Shown here piece by piece: positions 14,919 to 23,416 of a stretch of DNA of 24,155 nucleotides; within the stretch, counting starts at the first letter, position 1; the number at the start of each line of letters is the position of its first letter. The notes under the pieces are model-generated. The model was not told where the DNA came from and made no database searches. It worked only from the letters and a program-made list of their open reading frames with translations. Both the position numbers and the translations under genes were made by a program. The DNA is from Gammaproteobacteria bacterium UBA6724 (GTDB lineage Bacteria > Pseudomonadota > Gammaproteobacteria > Pseudomonadales > Azotimanducaceae), in contig DKIG01000013.1 in assembly GCA_002454165.1 (NCBI GenBank), positions 1 to 24,155 on the forward strand. The letters run 5' to 3'.

Positions 14919-16700
14919 TTATCCGCTCAGTGCTTGGTCTTTTATGCCTGGTGTAGATTGTGTTTCTTGGGTCTGCTTGGTTACCAGAATATCTTCCAGA
15001 AACAGAAACTCCAGGTCAGAATCAAAGAACATGTTCAATGCGTCAGTGGGCGAACAGATCATGGGCTCGCCGCGCCGGTTCATTGAAGTATTTAACACGG
15101 CACCGTTACCCGTCAGTGTCTCCATTTGTTTCAGGAGCGCATAGTATCTGGGGTTGGTCTTTTCCGTGACGATTTGTACGCGCGAAGTACCGTCTTTATG
15201 GACCACCTCAGGGATTCTTGTTTGCCAGGCTTCCGAGACTTCAAAGGTGATAGTCATATAGGGTGCTGGATGATCTGTCTGGAGCATCTCTTCAGCCACC
15301 GTATCCAGAATGCTGGGGCAAAAGGGTCGCCATCTTTCCCTGAATTTGATCTGCTGGTTGATCTTGTCTGAGATGCCTTTGGTGTTCGGACAGCCCAGTA
15401 TGCTACGCCCGCCCAGTGCTCTTGGGCCAAACTCCATGCGACCTTGACACCAGGCGAGCGGATGACCCGCAGCGAGAATCTCTGCTGCCCGGTTCGGTAC
15501 ATTGTCTAGCTGTTCAAACACAGGTTTCCCGCTGTGGCTTGTGCAGGCTTCAATACATTCCTCAGTAGTGTAGTTTGGTCCCAGGTAAACATGCTCCATC
15601 TTTTGCGGCATAACGCCCCGTTTCCAGGAAGCAAATGCCGCCGCCCCCACCGCAGTCCCTGCATCGCTCGCCGCAGGTTGCACAAACAATTCCTTCACAT
15701 AAGGCAGGTCAAGAATTTTCTGGTTAAGTTTGACATTGAGTGCACCGCCACCGGCGAATACCAGCCGGCCGGTTTCCCTCAGGATATCGCCGAGATAGAC
15801 CTCAATAAGTTGCAGTGAAATATCCTCGTAGAGCTTCTGTATTGAGGCGGCATAGTGAACATAGGGGTCATCTGCCATATCGCCCTTGCGTCTGGGACCC
15901 AACCAATCAATTAGCCGCTTGCTGAAGTAGTAAGCCTTCCCGTCTTCCTTGTAACGGCGAAGTCCGATGGTATTTACCAATTTTGTATTGACAGTAATTT
16001 CCTTGCCGTCAAATGTAATCAACCGGGACAGATCATATAGCGTCGGGTCACCATAGGGTGCCATGCCCATGACCTTGTACTCACCATCCAGTATTTCGAA
16101 GCCGAGATATTCGGTGAAGGACGCATACAACTGGCCAAGCGAGTCAGGGTCGTAAAATTCCTTGATCTTGTGTATCTGTCCTCGCTCACCATAACCAAAG
16201 AAGGTGGTGGCGTACTCACCTTTTCCGTCTATGCCCAGTATCGCCGTTTTCCCCTCAAAGCCACTCAGATGATAGGCACTACTCGCATGGGCAAGGTGGT
16301 GTGCCACAGCATCAAATTCAATTCCATTCCAGGCTATGCCGAGTTGCTCCAGCAGACCTCTGACTTTTTTTACATTGCGACGATAGTGTCGATTACCGTT
16401 GAAGATGGCATCAAGTGCCCGGTCGGGTGCATACCAATAGCGTTTGGCGTAGTGCCACCTGGCTTTGCCGAAAATGCTTGTTTTACCGAAGGGAAAGGCA
16501 ACCACATCAATGTCATCCGGCTTAACACCAGCCTGCCGCATACAAAATCTGGCGGCGTGCAACGGCATCTCATTTTTAGCGTGCTTGTTTCTGGTAAATC
16601 GCTCTTCTTCGGCAGCGGCAAGCAATTCCCCGTCAACATACAGCGCAGCAGATGGGTCGTGCGTCAAAGCACCTGATAAACCAAGCACAACTAATGGCAA
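14919..16700 (-). CDS. NodU/CmcH-type carbamoyltransferase
   Basis: This enzyme family transfers a carbamoyl group from carbamoyl phosphate to a hydroxyl group through a carbamoyl-AMP intermediate. The 593 residues have an N-terminal Kae1-like domain with LGLSGALTHDPSAAL, AAAEEERFTRNKH and the metal-binding HHLAHA at 134-139. GEYKVMGMAPYG lies near 206-217. Further on come VFAGGGALNVKLN and the C-terminal-domain signature EFGPRALGGRSILG. In P. aeruginosa a carbamoyltransferase lies downstream of the waa kinase genes and the core heptose is O-carbamoylated, so the same role is likely here by synteny. The start codon is a TTG at 16700 (a GTG four codons on is possible); no ATG fits. It follows the double-kinase gene after 67 bases and closes the waa run. 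Confidence 0.92.
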   Translation of the reverse strand: MPLVVLGLSGALTHDPSAALYVDGELLAAAEEERFTRNKHAKNEMPLHAARFCMRQAGVKPDDIDVVAFPFGKTSIFGKARWHYAKRYWYAPDRALDAIFNGNRHYRRNVKKVRGLLEQLGIAWNGIEFDAVAHHLAHASSAYHLSGFEGKTAILGIDGKGEYATTFFGYGERGQIHKIKEFYDPDSLGQLYASFTEYLGFEILDGEYKVMGMAPYGDPTLYDLSRLITFDGKEITVNTKLVNTIGLRRYKEDGKAYYFSKRLIDWLGPRRKGDMADDPYVHYAASIQKLYEDISLQLIEVYLGDILRETGRLVFAGGGALNVKLNQKILDLPYVKELFVQPAASDAGTAVGAAAFASWKRGVMPQKMEHVYLGPNYTTEECIEACTSHSGKPVFEQLDNVPNRAAEILAAGHPLAWCQGRMEFGPRALGGRSILGCPNTKGISDKINQQIKFRERWRPFCPSILDTVAEEMLQTDHPAPYMTITFEVSEAWQTRIPEVVHKDGTSRVQIVTEKTNPRYYALLKQMETLTGNGAVLNTSMNRRGEPMICSPTDALNMFFDSDLEFLFLEDILVTKQTQETQSTPGIKDQALSG

Positions 16701-16767
16701 GGGTTTAGCTCTGGGAAATTACAGAAGCGGTATATTAGCCGACATCCAGGTTATCTGGAAATGATGG

Positions 16768-18234
16768 CTACTTCCCTGGGGTATCAATGATGCAATCCTT
16801 CAGAAGAGTAGCGAACCTGGTACTGATGCGAGGATTGGACTCCCAGTTCTTCATAAATCGGGCAAGATCCTTTTGCACGGCTGAGGTAAATGGTTTTCCT
16901 CGTTGATGCTCCCTCATGGAATCAAGATCAATGAGCATCGGTCCGTCCGAGCTAAGCAGGAAGTTACTCGCCTTGAGGTCGCCGTGGGTCAGACAGACCT
17001 CAGTCATGTCACACAAGAGCCTGGCGATTGAAGAGATTGCCGGTGTCGGGTCCGCTAGTTCATTCAGGCTGGAGGCATCTGAGCCTGCTATGTATTTCGT
17101 CACTAGGTACGCCCTGAGTCTGATAGGACCGAATCTTTCTTCCACCAAGGCAATCGGCTCAGCCGTATTGATACCCAGAAACTCCAGCCGAAAGATATTT
17201 CCCCAGGATATCCAGGCTCTTGATTTGCGGAAGGCTCGTTCTAAGCGGTGTGTGAAATTTTTCAAATTATAACGTTTCACAACCAGCGGACCTTCAGGGC
17301 ATTCAATGCGTGCCAGGGTAGAGGTATTGCCGTCCTTCAGCAGGCAATCGGCGTCCCGTGCCTTGTCAATGGCAGCATCAAGATTGCTCAGCAACATTCT
17401 CATGGCTGGGGTGTCATATTTGCGTTCACAGACTTGGAATCGTCGGAAAGAGGAGCGGCAGGAAATCCGGGTGCAGTCCCGGAATGCTTTTTGGATGTAG
17501 TCGGCTTTTCTTGTCTCCTGACACGCATGGATCTTGCTACTCAGCAGAGCTTCCTGAATATCATTCTCTTGCCAGCCTCTATGCAGACGGTAATTTTCCA
17601 GGACCTGTGGTATCAACTTATTGAATCTTGGTTGAAACTGGGCACAGAATTGCGCCAGATTGTTCAGGCTGTCGGCTTCTGACAATGCTGCCTGAGCCTT
17701 CTTGACGACATCGCCACCATCAATAAGATAAACACTTTCATCCGTTATCAGGAAGTTACCCGGATGAATGTCGTTTTGTACCACACCTCCCTGATGCAAT
17801 TTCGCGAGTATCGGCATGACTCTTGTCATCACCGCCAATCGTCCGGCCTGGTCATTTGCACCCTTAAAGGCTTCAGTCAGATTAGAGGCATGGTTGACAT
17901 ATTCAAATGCCAGTGCCAAGCCCCTGCCGCGACCGCACAGTCTTCCCTGCCAGAGTAGCGTCGGTGTTGGCACCTTCGCAGTGTCCATGGCGCTGACCCC
18001 AAGCAACTCCCGCCGCCTGTACCTTCTTGCCGCTCTGCCGATGAACAGTTTGACGAAGAGCTTTCTGTGCCCATCATCTGCGAGCAGAGCGAGGCGTTTT
18101 CCGGGTAGCAAACGAAGAATCTCCCTGACGGTGATGTCAAAGGTTCCAATGTCATCTACCCTGATTGAAAGACGAAATGGCAGCTTGACCCTGCGGCGGG
18201 ATTTGATGAGGGAATCGGCGTCAAATTCATACAT
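16768..18234 (-). CDS. Tandem two-domain LPS kinase-like protein
   Basis: One 488-residue frame holds two protein-kinase-like domains of the kind found in LPS core kinases. Domain 1 (about 35-215) has the probable ATP Lys62 (KLFVKLFIG), the catalytic loop VQNDIHPGNFL with Asp155 and Asn160, and YLIDGGD with Asp172. Domain 2 (about 270-480) has Lys320 (LVVKRYN), THGDLKASNFLL with Asp419 and Asn424, and MLIDLDS with Asp436. Both therefore keep the residues needed for phosphotransfer. The linker (about 216-268) is charged and Cys-containing. P. aeruginosa also has extra kinase-like genes after waaP, so phosphorylation of inner-core heptose is the likely role. The ATG has no visible ribosome site and lies 19 bases after the waaG-waaP stop. 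No transmembrane segment is seen. Confidence 0.85.
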   Translation of the reverse strand: MYEFDADSLIKSRRRVKLPFRLSIRVDDIGTFDITVREILRLLPGKRLALLADDGHRKLFVKLFIGRAARRYRRRELLGVSAMDTAKVPTPTLLWQGRLCGRGRGLALAFEYVNHASNLTEAFKGANDQAGRLAVMTRVMPILAKLHQGGVVQNDIHPGNFLITDESVYLIDGGDVVKKAQAALSEADSLNNLAQFCAQFQPRFNKLIPQVLENYRLHRGWQENDIQEALLSSKIHACQETRKADYIQKAFRDCTRISCRSSFRRFQVCERKYDTPAMRMLLSNLDAAIDKARDADCLLKDGNTSTLARIECPEGPLVVKRYNLKNFTHRLERAFRKSRAWISWGNIFRLEFLGINTAEPIALVEERFGPIRLRAYLVTKYIAGSDASSLNELADPTPAISSIARLLCDMTEVCLTHGDLKASNFLLSSDGPMLIDLDSMREHQRGKPFTSAVQKDLARFMKNWESNPRISTRFATLLKDCIIDTPGK

Positions 18235-18253
18235 AGCAAAAATGCAACAGAAA

Positions 18254-20326
18254 CTATCTATCTAGTCCCGTCAGACGGGCGATATTCAGATTAAGGGTGT
18301 CGTGGTCTTGCAGATAGAGTCGGACTGCTCGTCGTTGAACACGGTTCCAGAAGACCCTGTCCCTACTGAGCGATGCGCGCAGGCTTGTCCCCTCAGGAAG
18401 ATAGCTCCGTATAAATCGTAAGAGGTCGCGCTTTGTCAGCCCGGCTTCCAAGGCAGAAAAGAGCAACTCACCTATGTCTTTCACTCGCCATCGCATCGGT
18501 GTCCTGCGTCTAATCTGCGCTCTGTGGAGATCAATCAAAGACAATTTCAACCTTCCGCCATGCTGATCAGGTTGACCAGACCGGTCTAAAAAAAAATGAC
18601 ACAGATAAAAGTCACGGTGGTTAATACCCCGGGTGTGCATGATCTTGGCTATCTCTGCAATTCTGGTGATCAGTTTTCTTTTGAGAATTTTGTTACAGGA
18701 TTTTTCGCCCATCAAATCTTCCAGGCTGATGGTATTGTCCAGGGAGCGGGTGATGATACAGGAATGAATCGCGGCTGGATTCCAGCCAGACTTGCAGTAC
18801 AGAACCGGCTCCAGGGTATCAATGCCTGTTCCCGCCAGGTGCCTGAGCGCCCGCCACTCATTGGCGGCACTGATGACGGGCAATCTTCCCTGCACCAAAT
18901 TCTTGAAAATTTCCAACCAGCCCACGCCGAAGTGCACCTTGGCAAAGTAGGCGTTACCCTTTTCAGTGAACCTGAGGGTTCGCCTTGTAATCATGTCTCG
19001 GTACATCTCGCCTTGCAGAGCGGCTACCTGGTCAAATAGATGCTCCTCGCTGAATCGTCCCCTGAGCTCATCTGCAATATAAGCCCCCTCAGTTATCTCA
19101 AGGCTTTCCAACTGTGGCGCCGGTTCAGCTTGCTCAGCCGTAATCAAATCTGCTGCCTGGTCATGCATGTTGAATATATCGGCGACCTTGGCAAAGGCAA
19201 TGCCATTGGCGGACCATACTTCTCGTTCGGGTGAGATGAGCATATCTTGGAGCATGGCGTTACATCTTTCCTGCCGAAAGGGGGAAGGTATCAACTTCCC
19301 GGTGCCAACTTCTTCCACATAATGCGCGTAACCGCATATATCGGTTGCCAGCACGGGTAAACCGGCGACGCTCGCTTCCAGCAATACCGTGCCAGAATTT
19401 TCGGTATAGGCTGGGTGAAGGAGTAAATCAGCCGCCATCAGAAATCTTGGAATATCTTCCCTGCCCCTTAAAATTTCGATCCTGTCACGGACACCTAAGC
19501 TGGTAGCCAACCTGAGAAATGCCCGGGGTGCGTCCTGACCAATGGCTATCAGGCGGGTGTTTTTGAGCAGACTGTCTGGTAATGAAGCCAGCGCAATGAG
19601 CGCGCGGTCCAGCCCTTTGGTGACAAAGCCAGAACCGACCATGAGCAGCAGTATCTCGTCATCGGCAATTCCGAATTCGGCGCGGAGCAGTCGCCTGATC
19701 TGAGCCTTGTCTGAGGTTGCAATCCGGTCCTTGGTAATGCCGGGCGGCAAGAGGTGGAAGCGTTTTTCCTGGGTACCATAGTAGTTTACAAACACCGGAA
19801 TTTGCGCGGCAGAGAGCATCATAATTTCTGTCCTGACATCGGCATCAAAAACTGCACCTTCAAAGTTTGAGAAGAGTTTATAGCGGGGCAAGAGCCGGTA
19901 TAGCCTGCTATGCCGTGTCCGTGTCATGTGCTCGTAACAGGGGTCGGCGGCGAAATAGATGTCCAGCCCAGGGATTTTGTTAAAACCCACCACTTTTTGT
20001 ACGGGTTGATGTCGCAGGTGTCGACTGAGCCAGGCATGATACTTCTTGTATCGGCCGTGATTGGTCAGCGACTTGACCGGCACGAGGACGACTTCAAACC
20101 CCTCTGGAATATCACCTTGCCAGGTCAGCGTATAGACCCGTATCCGGTAACCTCTGGCTTGGATTTCCAGGGCGATCTGGAGGAAATCTCGTTGCAAGCC
20201 GCCGTAGGGGAAATACTTGAACAGACAAAAGGCGATAGTCCCTCGGTCCTCCTCCCCTGCGGTCTGGCTGTCAAGAATGCTGTCAGTCGTGCCGGTGGCT
20301 TCTGTACGGTGTGAATGGGTGTCCAT
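18254..20326 (-). CDS. waaG-waaP: WaaG-WaaP fusion: core glycosyltransferase plus heptose kinase
   Basis: One continuous 690-residue frame joins two enzymes that are normally separate. Residues about 28-395 are a GT4 glycosyltransferase of the WaaG type: CLFKYFPYGGLQRD near 34-47, VGSGFVTKGLDRA with Lys237, and the donor-site motif with Glu309 and Glu317 (ENSGTVLLE). WaaG adds the first hexose to the second heptose. Residues about 420-690 are WaaP: DQVAALQGEMYRDMITRRTLRF, YFAKVHFGVGWLEIFKNL with probable ATP Lys463, the catalytic loop NHRDFYLCHFFL with Asp572, and LIDLHRAQ with Asp599. WaaP phosphorylates the first heptose. The junction (about 388-440) holds no stop and no Met suitable as a waaP start. 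The first 27 residues are a polar extension. The ATG overlaps the waaC stop by one base (TGATG). Confidence 0.93.
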   Translation of the reverse strand: MDTHSHRTEATGTTDSILDSQTAGEEDRGTIAFCLFKYFPYGGLQRDFLQIALEIQARGYRIRVYTLTWQGDIPEGFEVVLVPVKSLTNHGRYKKYHAWLSRHLRHQPVQKVVGFNKIPGLDIYFAADPCYEHMTRTRHSRLYRLLPRYKLFSNFEGAVFDADVRTEIMMLSAAQIPVFVNYYGTQEKRFHLLPPGITKDRIATSDKAQIRRLLRAEFGIADDEILLLMVGSGFVTKGLDRALIALASLPDSLLKNTRLIAIGQDAPRAFLRLATSLGVRDRIEILRGREDIPRFLMAADLLLHPAYTENSGTVLLEASVAGLPVLATDICGYAHYVEEVGTGKLIPSPFRQERCNAMLQDMLISPEREVWSANGIAFAKVADIFNMHDQAADLITAEQAEPAPQLESLEITEGAYIADELRGRFSEEHLFDQVAALQGEMYRDMITRRTLRFTEKGNAYFAKVHFGVGWLEIFKNLVQGRLPVISAANEWRALRHLAGTGIDTLEPVLYCKSGWNPAAIHSCIITRSLDNTISLEDLMGEKSCNKILKRKLITRIAEIAKIMHTRGINHRDFYLCHFFLDRSGQPDQHGGRLKLSLIDLHRAQIRRRTPMRWRVKDIGELLFSALEAGLTKRDLLRFIRSYLPEGTSLRASLSRDRVFWNRVQRRAVRLYLQDHDTLNLNIARLTGLDR

Positions 20327-21345
20327 CAGCCGGTTTTTTCACTCTGGCAAATTTGCGATTGCAAGGCTTGCCAGACGTTTTTCGGGCTTGTGGGTTGATA
20401 GCAGGGCGGGTAAATACTGCTTGAATCGGTAGGCAACCGACAGACTCGCTTCCTACAGGGGATGCAGGGTAAATGCCTGCTTGCCATCAATCTTGCGTTG
20501 GCACCTGTCATGCCGGTTAGAGCCGGGTCTGTAGCACCGAAGATACCGATCAGCGGTAGCCCGAGGGCGGTGGCAAGGTGACCTAGCCCGGTGTCAACAG
20601 AAATCACGCCGGCGCAGGATTGCATCTTTTTGACAAGGTCACCGAGGTCCGGTTGTCTGAGGATTTCCGTCGGCAGACCCTCGCCGATTCTTTTTGCCCG
20701 CTGCCATTCCCGATCATTGCCGCCCAGTATGAGAAGTTCGTAGTTTGCAGTCGTGGCGAGGATTGCCAGTTCCCGCCAGTAACTTTCCGGCAATTCCTTT
20801 GATGCCCAGGAGGTGCCATGCAACAGCATAATCCTGTTGCGTTGCAATCTGGTATCAACAGGAATGCCGTAGTCTGCTCCCGGGAGCGGCTCGTAGCCCA
20901 GACATTGCGCCAGCAACAACTTCTGCCGCTCCACCGCATGCAGGGTGACAGGCACGGCGTGGGACTCATCGTAAAATCTACTGGCGATTGATTCCCGGGC
21001 GGAGAGGCGGTCAAAACCATGCCGTTGCCCCTTGGCACATCGGGCAATCAGGGCACTTTTCAACAGACCCTGAGCATCAATAATCAGGTCGTATTCAGTG
21101 CTACGAAGATCTGAGATGAATGTGGCAATCTCGCCAGGTGACTTCATCATTGACCGCCTCCACCTGCGGACAGCCACCGGGATGACCTGCTCAACGGCGG
21201 GATGCAACTTCACTATCGGTTCCAACCCGGCTTCAACCACCCAGGAAAACCGAATAGCCTGGTGCTGGTGATGCGCCTCTGTTACCGCGCATAACGCATG
21301 TACCACATCTCCCAGAGAAGATGTCTTTACCAGCAGAATTCTCAT
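20326..21345 (-). CDS. waaC: LPS heptosyltransferase I
   Basis: WaaC adds the first L,D-heptose to Kdo2-lipid A on the cytosolic side of the membrane. The 339-residue GT9 protein starts MRILLVKTSSLGDVVHAL, with the catalytic Asp13. It has the acceptor-side stretch IDAQGLLKSAL, HGTSWASKELPE in the linker region, and the ADP-heptose site GVISVDTGLGHLATALGLPLIGIFGATDP. The last 50 residues are Cys-rich (CIPCRKRVCRL). The ribosome site AGGGTG lies about 7 bases before the ATG. It follows waaF by 20 bases, and its stop overlaps the start of the waaG-waaP fusion, which suggests coupled translation of the core enzymes. Confidence 0.95.
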   Translation of the reverse strand: MRILLVKTSSLGDVVHALCAVTEAHHQHQAIRFSWVVEAGLEPIVKLHPAVEQVIPVAVRRWRRSMMKSPGEIATFISDLRSTEYDLIIDAQGLLKSALIARCAKGQRHGFDRLSARESIASRFYDESHAVPVTLHAVERQKLLLAQCLGYEPLPGADYGIPVDTRLQRNRIMLLHGTSWASKELPESYWRELAILATTANYELLILGGNDREWQRAKRIGEGLPTEILRQPDLGDLVKKMQSCAGVISVDTGLGHLATALGLPLIGIFGATDPALTGMTGANARLMASRHLPCIPCRKRVCRLPTDSSSIYPPCYQPTSPKNVWQALQSQICQSEKTG

Positions 21346-21365
21346 GCAATCACCCTACAGCAACC

Positions 21366-22370
21366 CTAGAGTAACCGGAGCACATCTTGTGCTGATATTT
21401 GCACAAGACAATTCTTGTGACCCAGGGGACATTCCCTCGCAAAGCAGGGGCGGCAGTTTAATTCTCGTTGCACGATGCTGGCATCATCACTCAGGGGCGG
21501 AGTAAACAAAGCTGAGGTAGATCCGTAGATGGCGATTACCCGACAACCCACCGCCGCCGCCACATGCATCAGACCGGAATCGTTGCTGACCACCTGCTTG
21601 CACAGGGCAAGCAAATCCACGGCATCAAATAGTGAAGTCTTGCCAGTTAGGTTAATACAATGCTCCGGTACCTGCTGACTAATTCTGGTACCAGAGGGCG
21701 CATCGGCATTGGAACCAAAAATCCACACACTACTGCCTGAGTGGATGACTTCCCGGGCAAGCGTCGCATAATGCTCCTCTGGCCACTGCTTGGAGTTTCC
21801 GAACTCCGCGCCGGGGCAGATGCCGACAATGGGTCGCTTGGTATCAAGTCCAAACCTTGTGATGAGTATTTCTTGATTGTCCGGGTCAATTTGCAGTTTC
21901 GGGAGGACAGGGGACGCACCTGTCTGAGCCCTGTCTATCGCCAGCGCGAGGAAACGGTCTACCATTTTCGGAAGATGATTTTTATCCAGGTGCCTTATAT
22001 CATTCAGAAGGAAATGACGGCATTCACCGAGAAAGCCTGTCCTGACCGGGATCCCGGCAAAGAAGGGCACAAGAGCTGACTTGAACGAGTTGGGCGTCAG
22101 AATCGCCTGGTCGTAGCGGGTTGCCGCAAGACGACGTCCCAGTTGGTAGCGATATCTGATGCCGAGTTGTCCATGCGTCTGGTCAATGAGGAGGCTGTGG
22201 TTTATTTCTGACATACGGGACCCAAGGGCGACAGTTGACCGGGGCGCCAATAGGTCAATAACCAAATCCGGATCGGCGGCTTTTAGGTGAGAATAAATCA
22301 CCTGGGACATCACCATGTCCCCGATCCATGCAGGCGCAAGGACCAGAATGTGCCGGGATTTTTCTACCAC
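21366..22370 (-). CDS. waaF: LPS heptosyltransferase II
   Basis: WaaF adds the second L,D-heptose of the inner core. It is a GT9 protein with HILVLAPAWIGDMVMSQVIY (equivalent of the E. coli start MKILVIGPSWVGDMMMSQ), LTPNSFKSALVPFFAGIPVRTGFLGE, ICPGAEFGNSKQWPEEHYA, and the donor-site stretch VSNDSGLMHVAAAVGCRVIAIYGSTSALFTPP. The C-terminal CRPCFARECPLGHKNCL is typical of WaaF. I prefer the GTG at 22370, which has AAAAGG nine bases upstream and gives 334 residues close to the family N-terminus. An ATG at 22421 would add 17 residues, overlap ilvE by 22 bases and use AAGGAG at a long 12-base spacing. It lies directly after ilvE and before waaC. Confidence 0.93.
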   Translation of the reverse strand: MVEKSRHILVLAPAWIGDMVMSQVIYSHLKAADPDLVIDLLAPRSTVALGSRMSEINHSLLIDQTHGQLGIRYRYQLGRRLAATRYDQAILTPNSFKSALVPFFAGIPVRTGFLGECRHFLLNDIRHLDKNHLPKMVDRFLALAIDRAQTGASPVLPKLQIDPDNQEILITRFGLDTKRPIVGICPGAEFGNSKQWPEEHYATLAREVIHSGSSVWIFGSNADAPSGTRISQQVPEHCINLTGKTSLFDAVDLLALCKQVVSNDSGLMHVAAAVGCRVIAIYGSTSALFTPPLSDDASIVQRELNCRPCFARECPLGHKNCLVQISAQDVLRLL

Positions 22371-22399
22371 GACGTTATGCCTTTTCCCGCCCTGGATGC

Positions 22400-23356
22400 C
22401 TAGCCAACCAAGGTTGACCATTCGGGATGTTCACTCCTTCTGCCCAGGACCTGAGCAAAGAAGATAGACTGAAATTTTTCGGTGATGGGTCCACGGTCGC
22501 CGCCACCAATCAGTCTGCCGTCCAGTTCCCTGATAGGTAGGATTTCTGCTGCCGTACCAGTGAAGAATGCTTCATCTGCGATATACACCTCATCCCTGGT
22601 GATACGCCGCTCCACGACATCAATGCCAAGTTCATCCGCCAGCACAAACACAGTGTTCCGGGTAATACCCTCAAGGCATGAGGTCAAATCGGGCGTGACG
22701 AGTCTGCCTTGCTGCACCAGGAAAATGTTCTCGCCGCTACCCTCAGCCACATAGCCCTCGTTGTCCAGTAAGAGTGCTTCCTCACATCCGCTATCCAGTG
22801 CTTCCCGCAACGCCAGTATTGAATTGATGTAGTTACCGTTGGCTTTCGCCTTGCACATGGTGATGTTCACATGATGCCGGGTGTAGGAGGAGGTGCGTAC
22901 CTTGATACCCTTGACGCCTGCTTCGGGGGTCATATAGTTGGGCCACTCCCAGGCGGCAACGATGCAATGTGATGTTAGATTCTCTGCTCTTAGCCCCATG
23001 GCATCCGCGCCGTAAAAACACATGGGTCTGAGGTAGGCTTCTTGCAGAGCGTTTTCCCGAACGACTCTTATCTGTGCTGCATTAATTTCATCCCTGGAAA
23101 ATGGCATGTCAAAGCGCATAATGTGGGCAGACCTAAACAGTCGTTCAGTATGGTCGTGTAGCCGGAATATGACCGGACCTCTATCCGTGGCGTAGGCTCT
23201 CACCCCTTCAAAAACGCCCAATCCATAGTGAAGCGTGTGGGTCAGAATATGAACTTTCGCCTCTCGCCAGGGCACCAGTTCGCCATCAAACCAGATAAGA
23301 CCATCCCTATCCGCCATCCCTTCTGAAACTGGCGCTGTTAACTCTTTTTTTGACAT
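22400..23356 (-). CDS. ilvE: Branched-chain amino acid aminotransferase
   Basis: IlvE interconverts branched-chain amino acids and their keto acids using pyridoxal phosphate and glutamate. The protein is a fold-type IV aminotransferase of 318 residues from the ATG at 23356, chosen because GGAG stands seven bases upstream and the core starts soon after (MADRDGLIWFDGELVPW); the longer open frame to 23416 has no family support. Signatures are HTLHYGLGVFEGVRAY, VRTSSYTRHHVN, the PLP Lys171 in KAKANGNYINS, and YVAEGSGENIF followed by TACLEGITRNT-like and DEAFFTGTAAEILPI segments. It heads the minus-strand waa run, as ilvE does next to waaF in P. aeruginosa. A 17-bp inverted repeat lies 33 bases upstream. 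Confidence 0.95.
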   Translation of the reverse strand: MSKKELTAPVSEGMADRDGLIWFDGELVPWREAKVHILTHTLHYGLGVFEGVRAYATDRGPVIFRLHDHTERLFRSAHIMRFDMPFSRDEINAAQIRVVRENALQEAYLRPMCFYGADAMGLRAENLTSHCIVAAWEWPNYMTPEAGVKGIKVRTSSYTRHHVNITMCKAKANGNYINSILALREALDSGCEEALLLDNEGYVAEGSGENIFLVQQGRLVTPDLTSCLEGITRNTVFVLADELGIDVVERRITRDEVYIADEAFFTGTAAEILPIRELDGRLIGGGDRGPITEKFQSIFFAQVLGRRSEHPEWSTLVG

Positions 23357-23389
23357 AACTGGCTCCGCTGAAACATGGAATATCACGCA

Positions 23390-23406
23390 TTGAATTACAA
23401 ATTCAA
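23390..23406. promoter_or_regulatory. 17-bp inverted repeat upstream of ilvE
   Basis: TTGAATT (23390-23396), ACA, then AATTCAA (23400-23406) form a perfect 7+3+7 dyad, 33 bases before the ilvE ATG. The minus strand reads TTGAAT inside it and GATATT 16 bases on, a weak sigma70-like pair, so the dyad may be an operator overlapping the promoter of the ilvE-waa run. Confidence 0.45.
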
Positions 23407-23416
23407 GATACCACAA

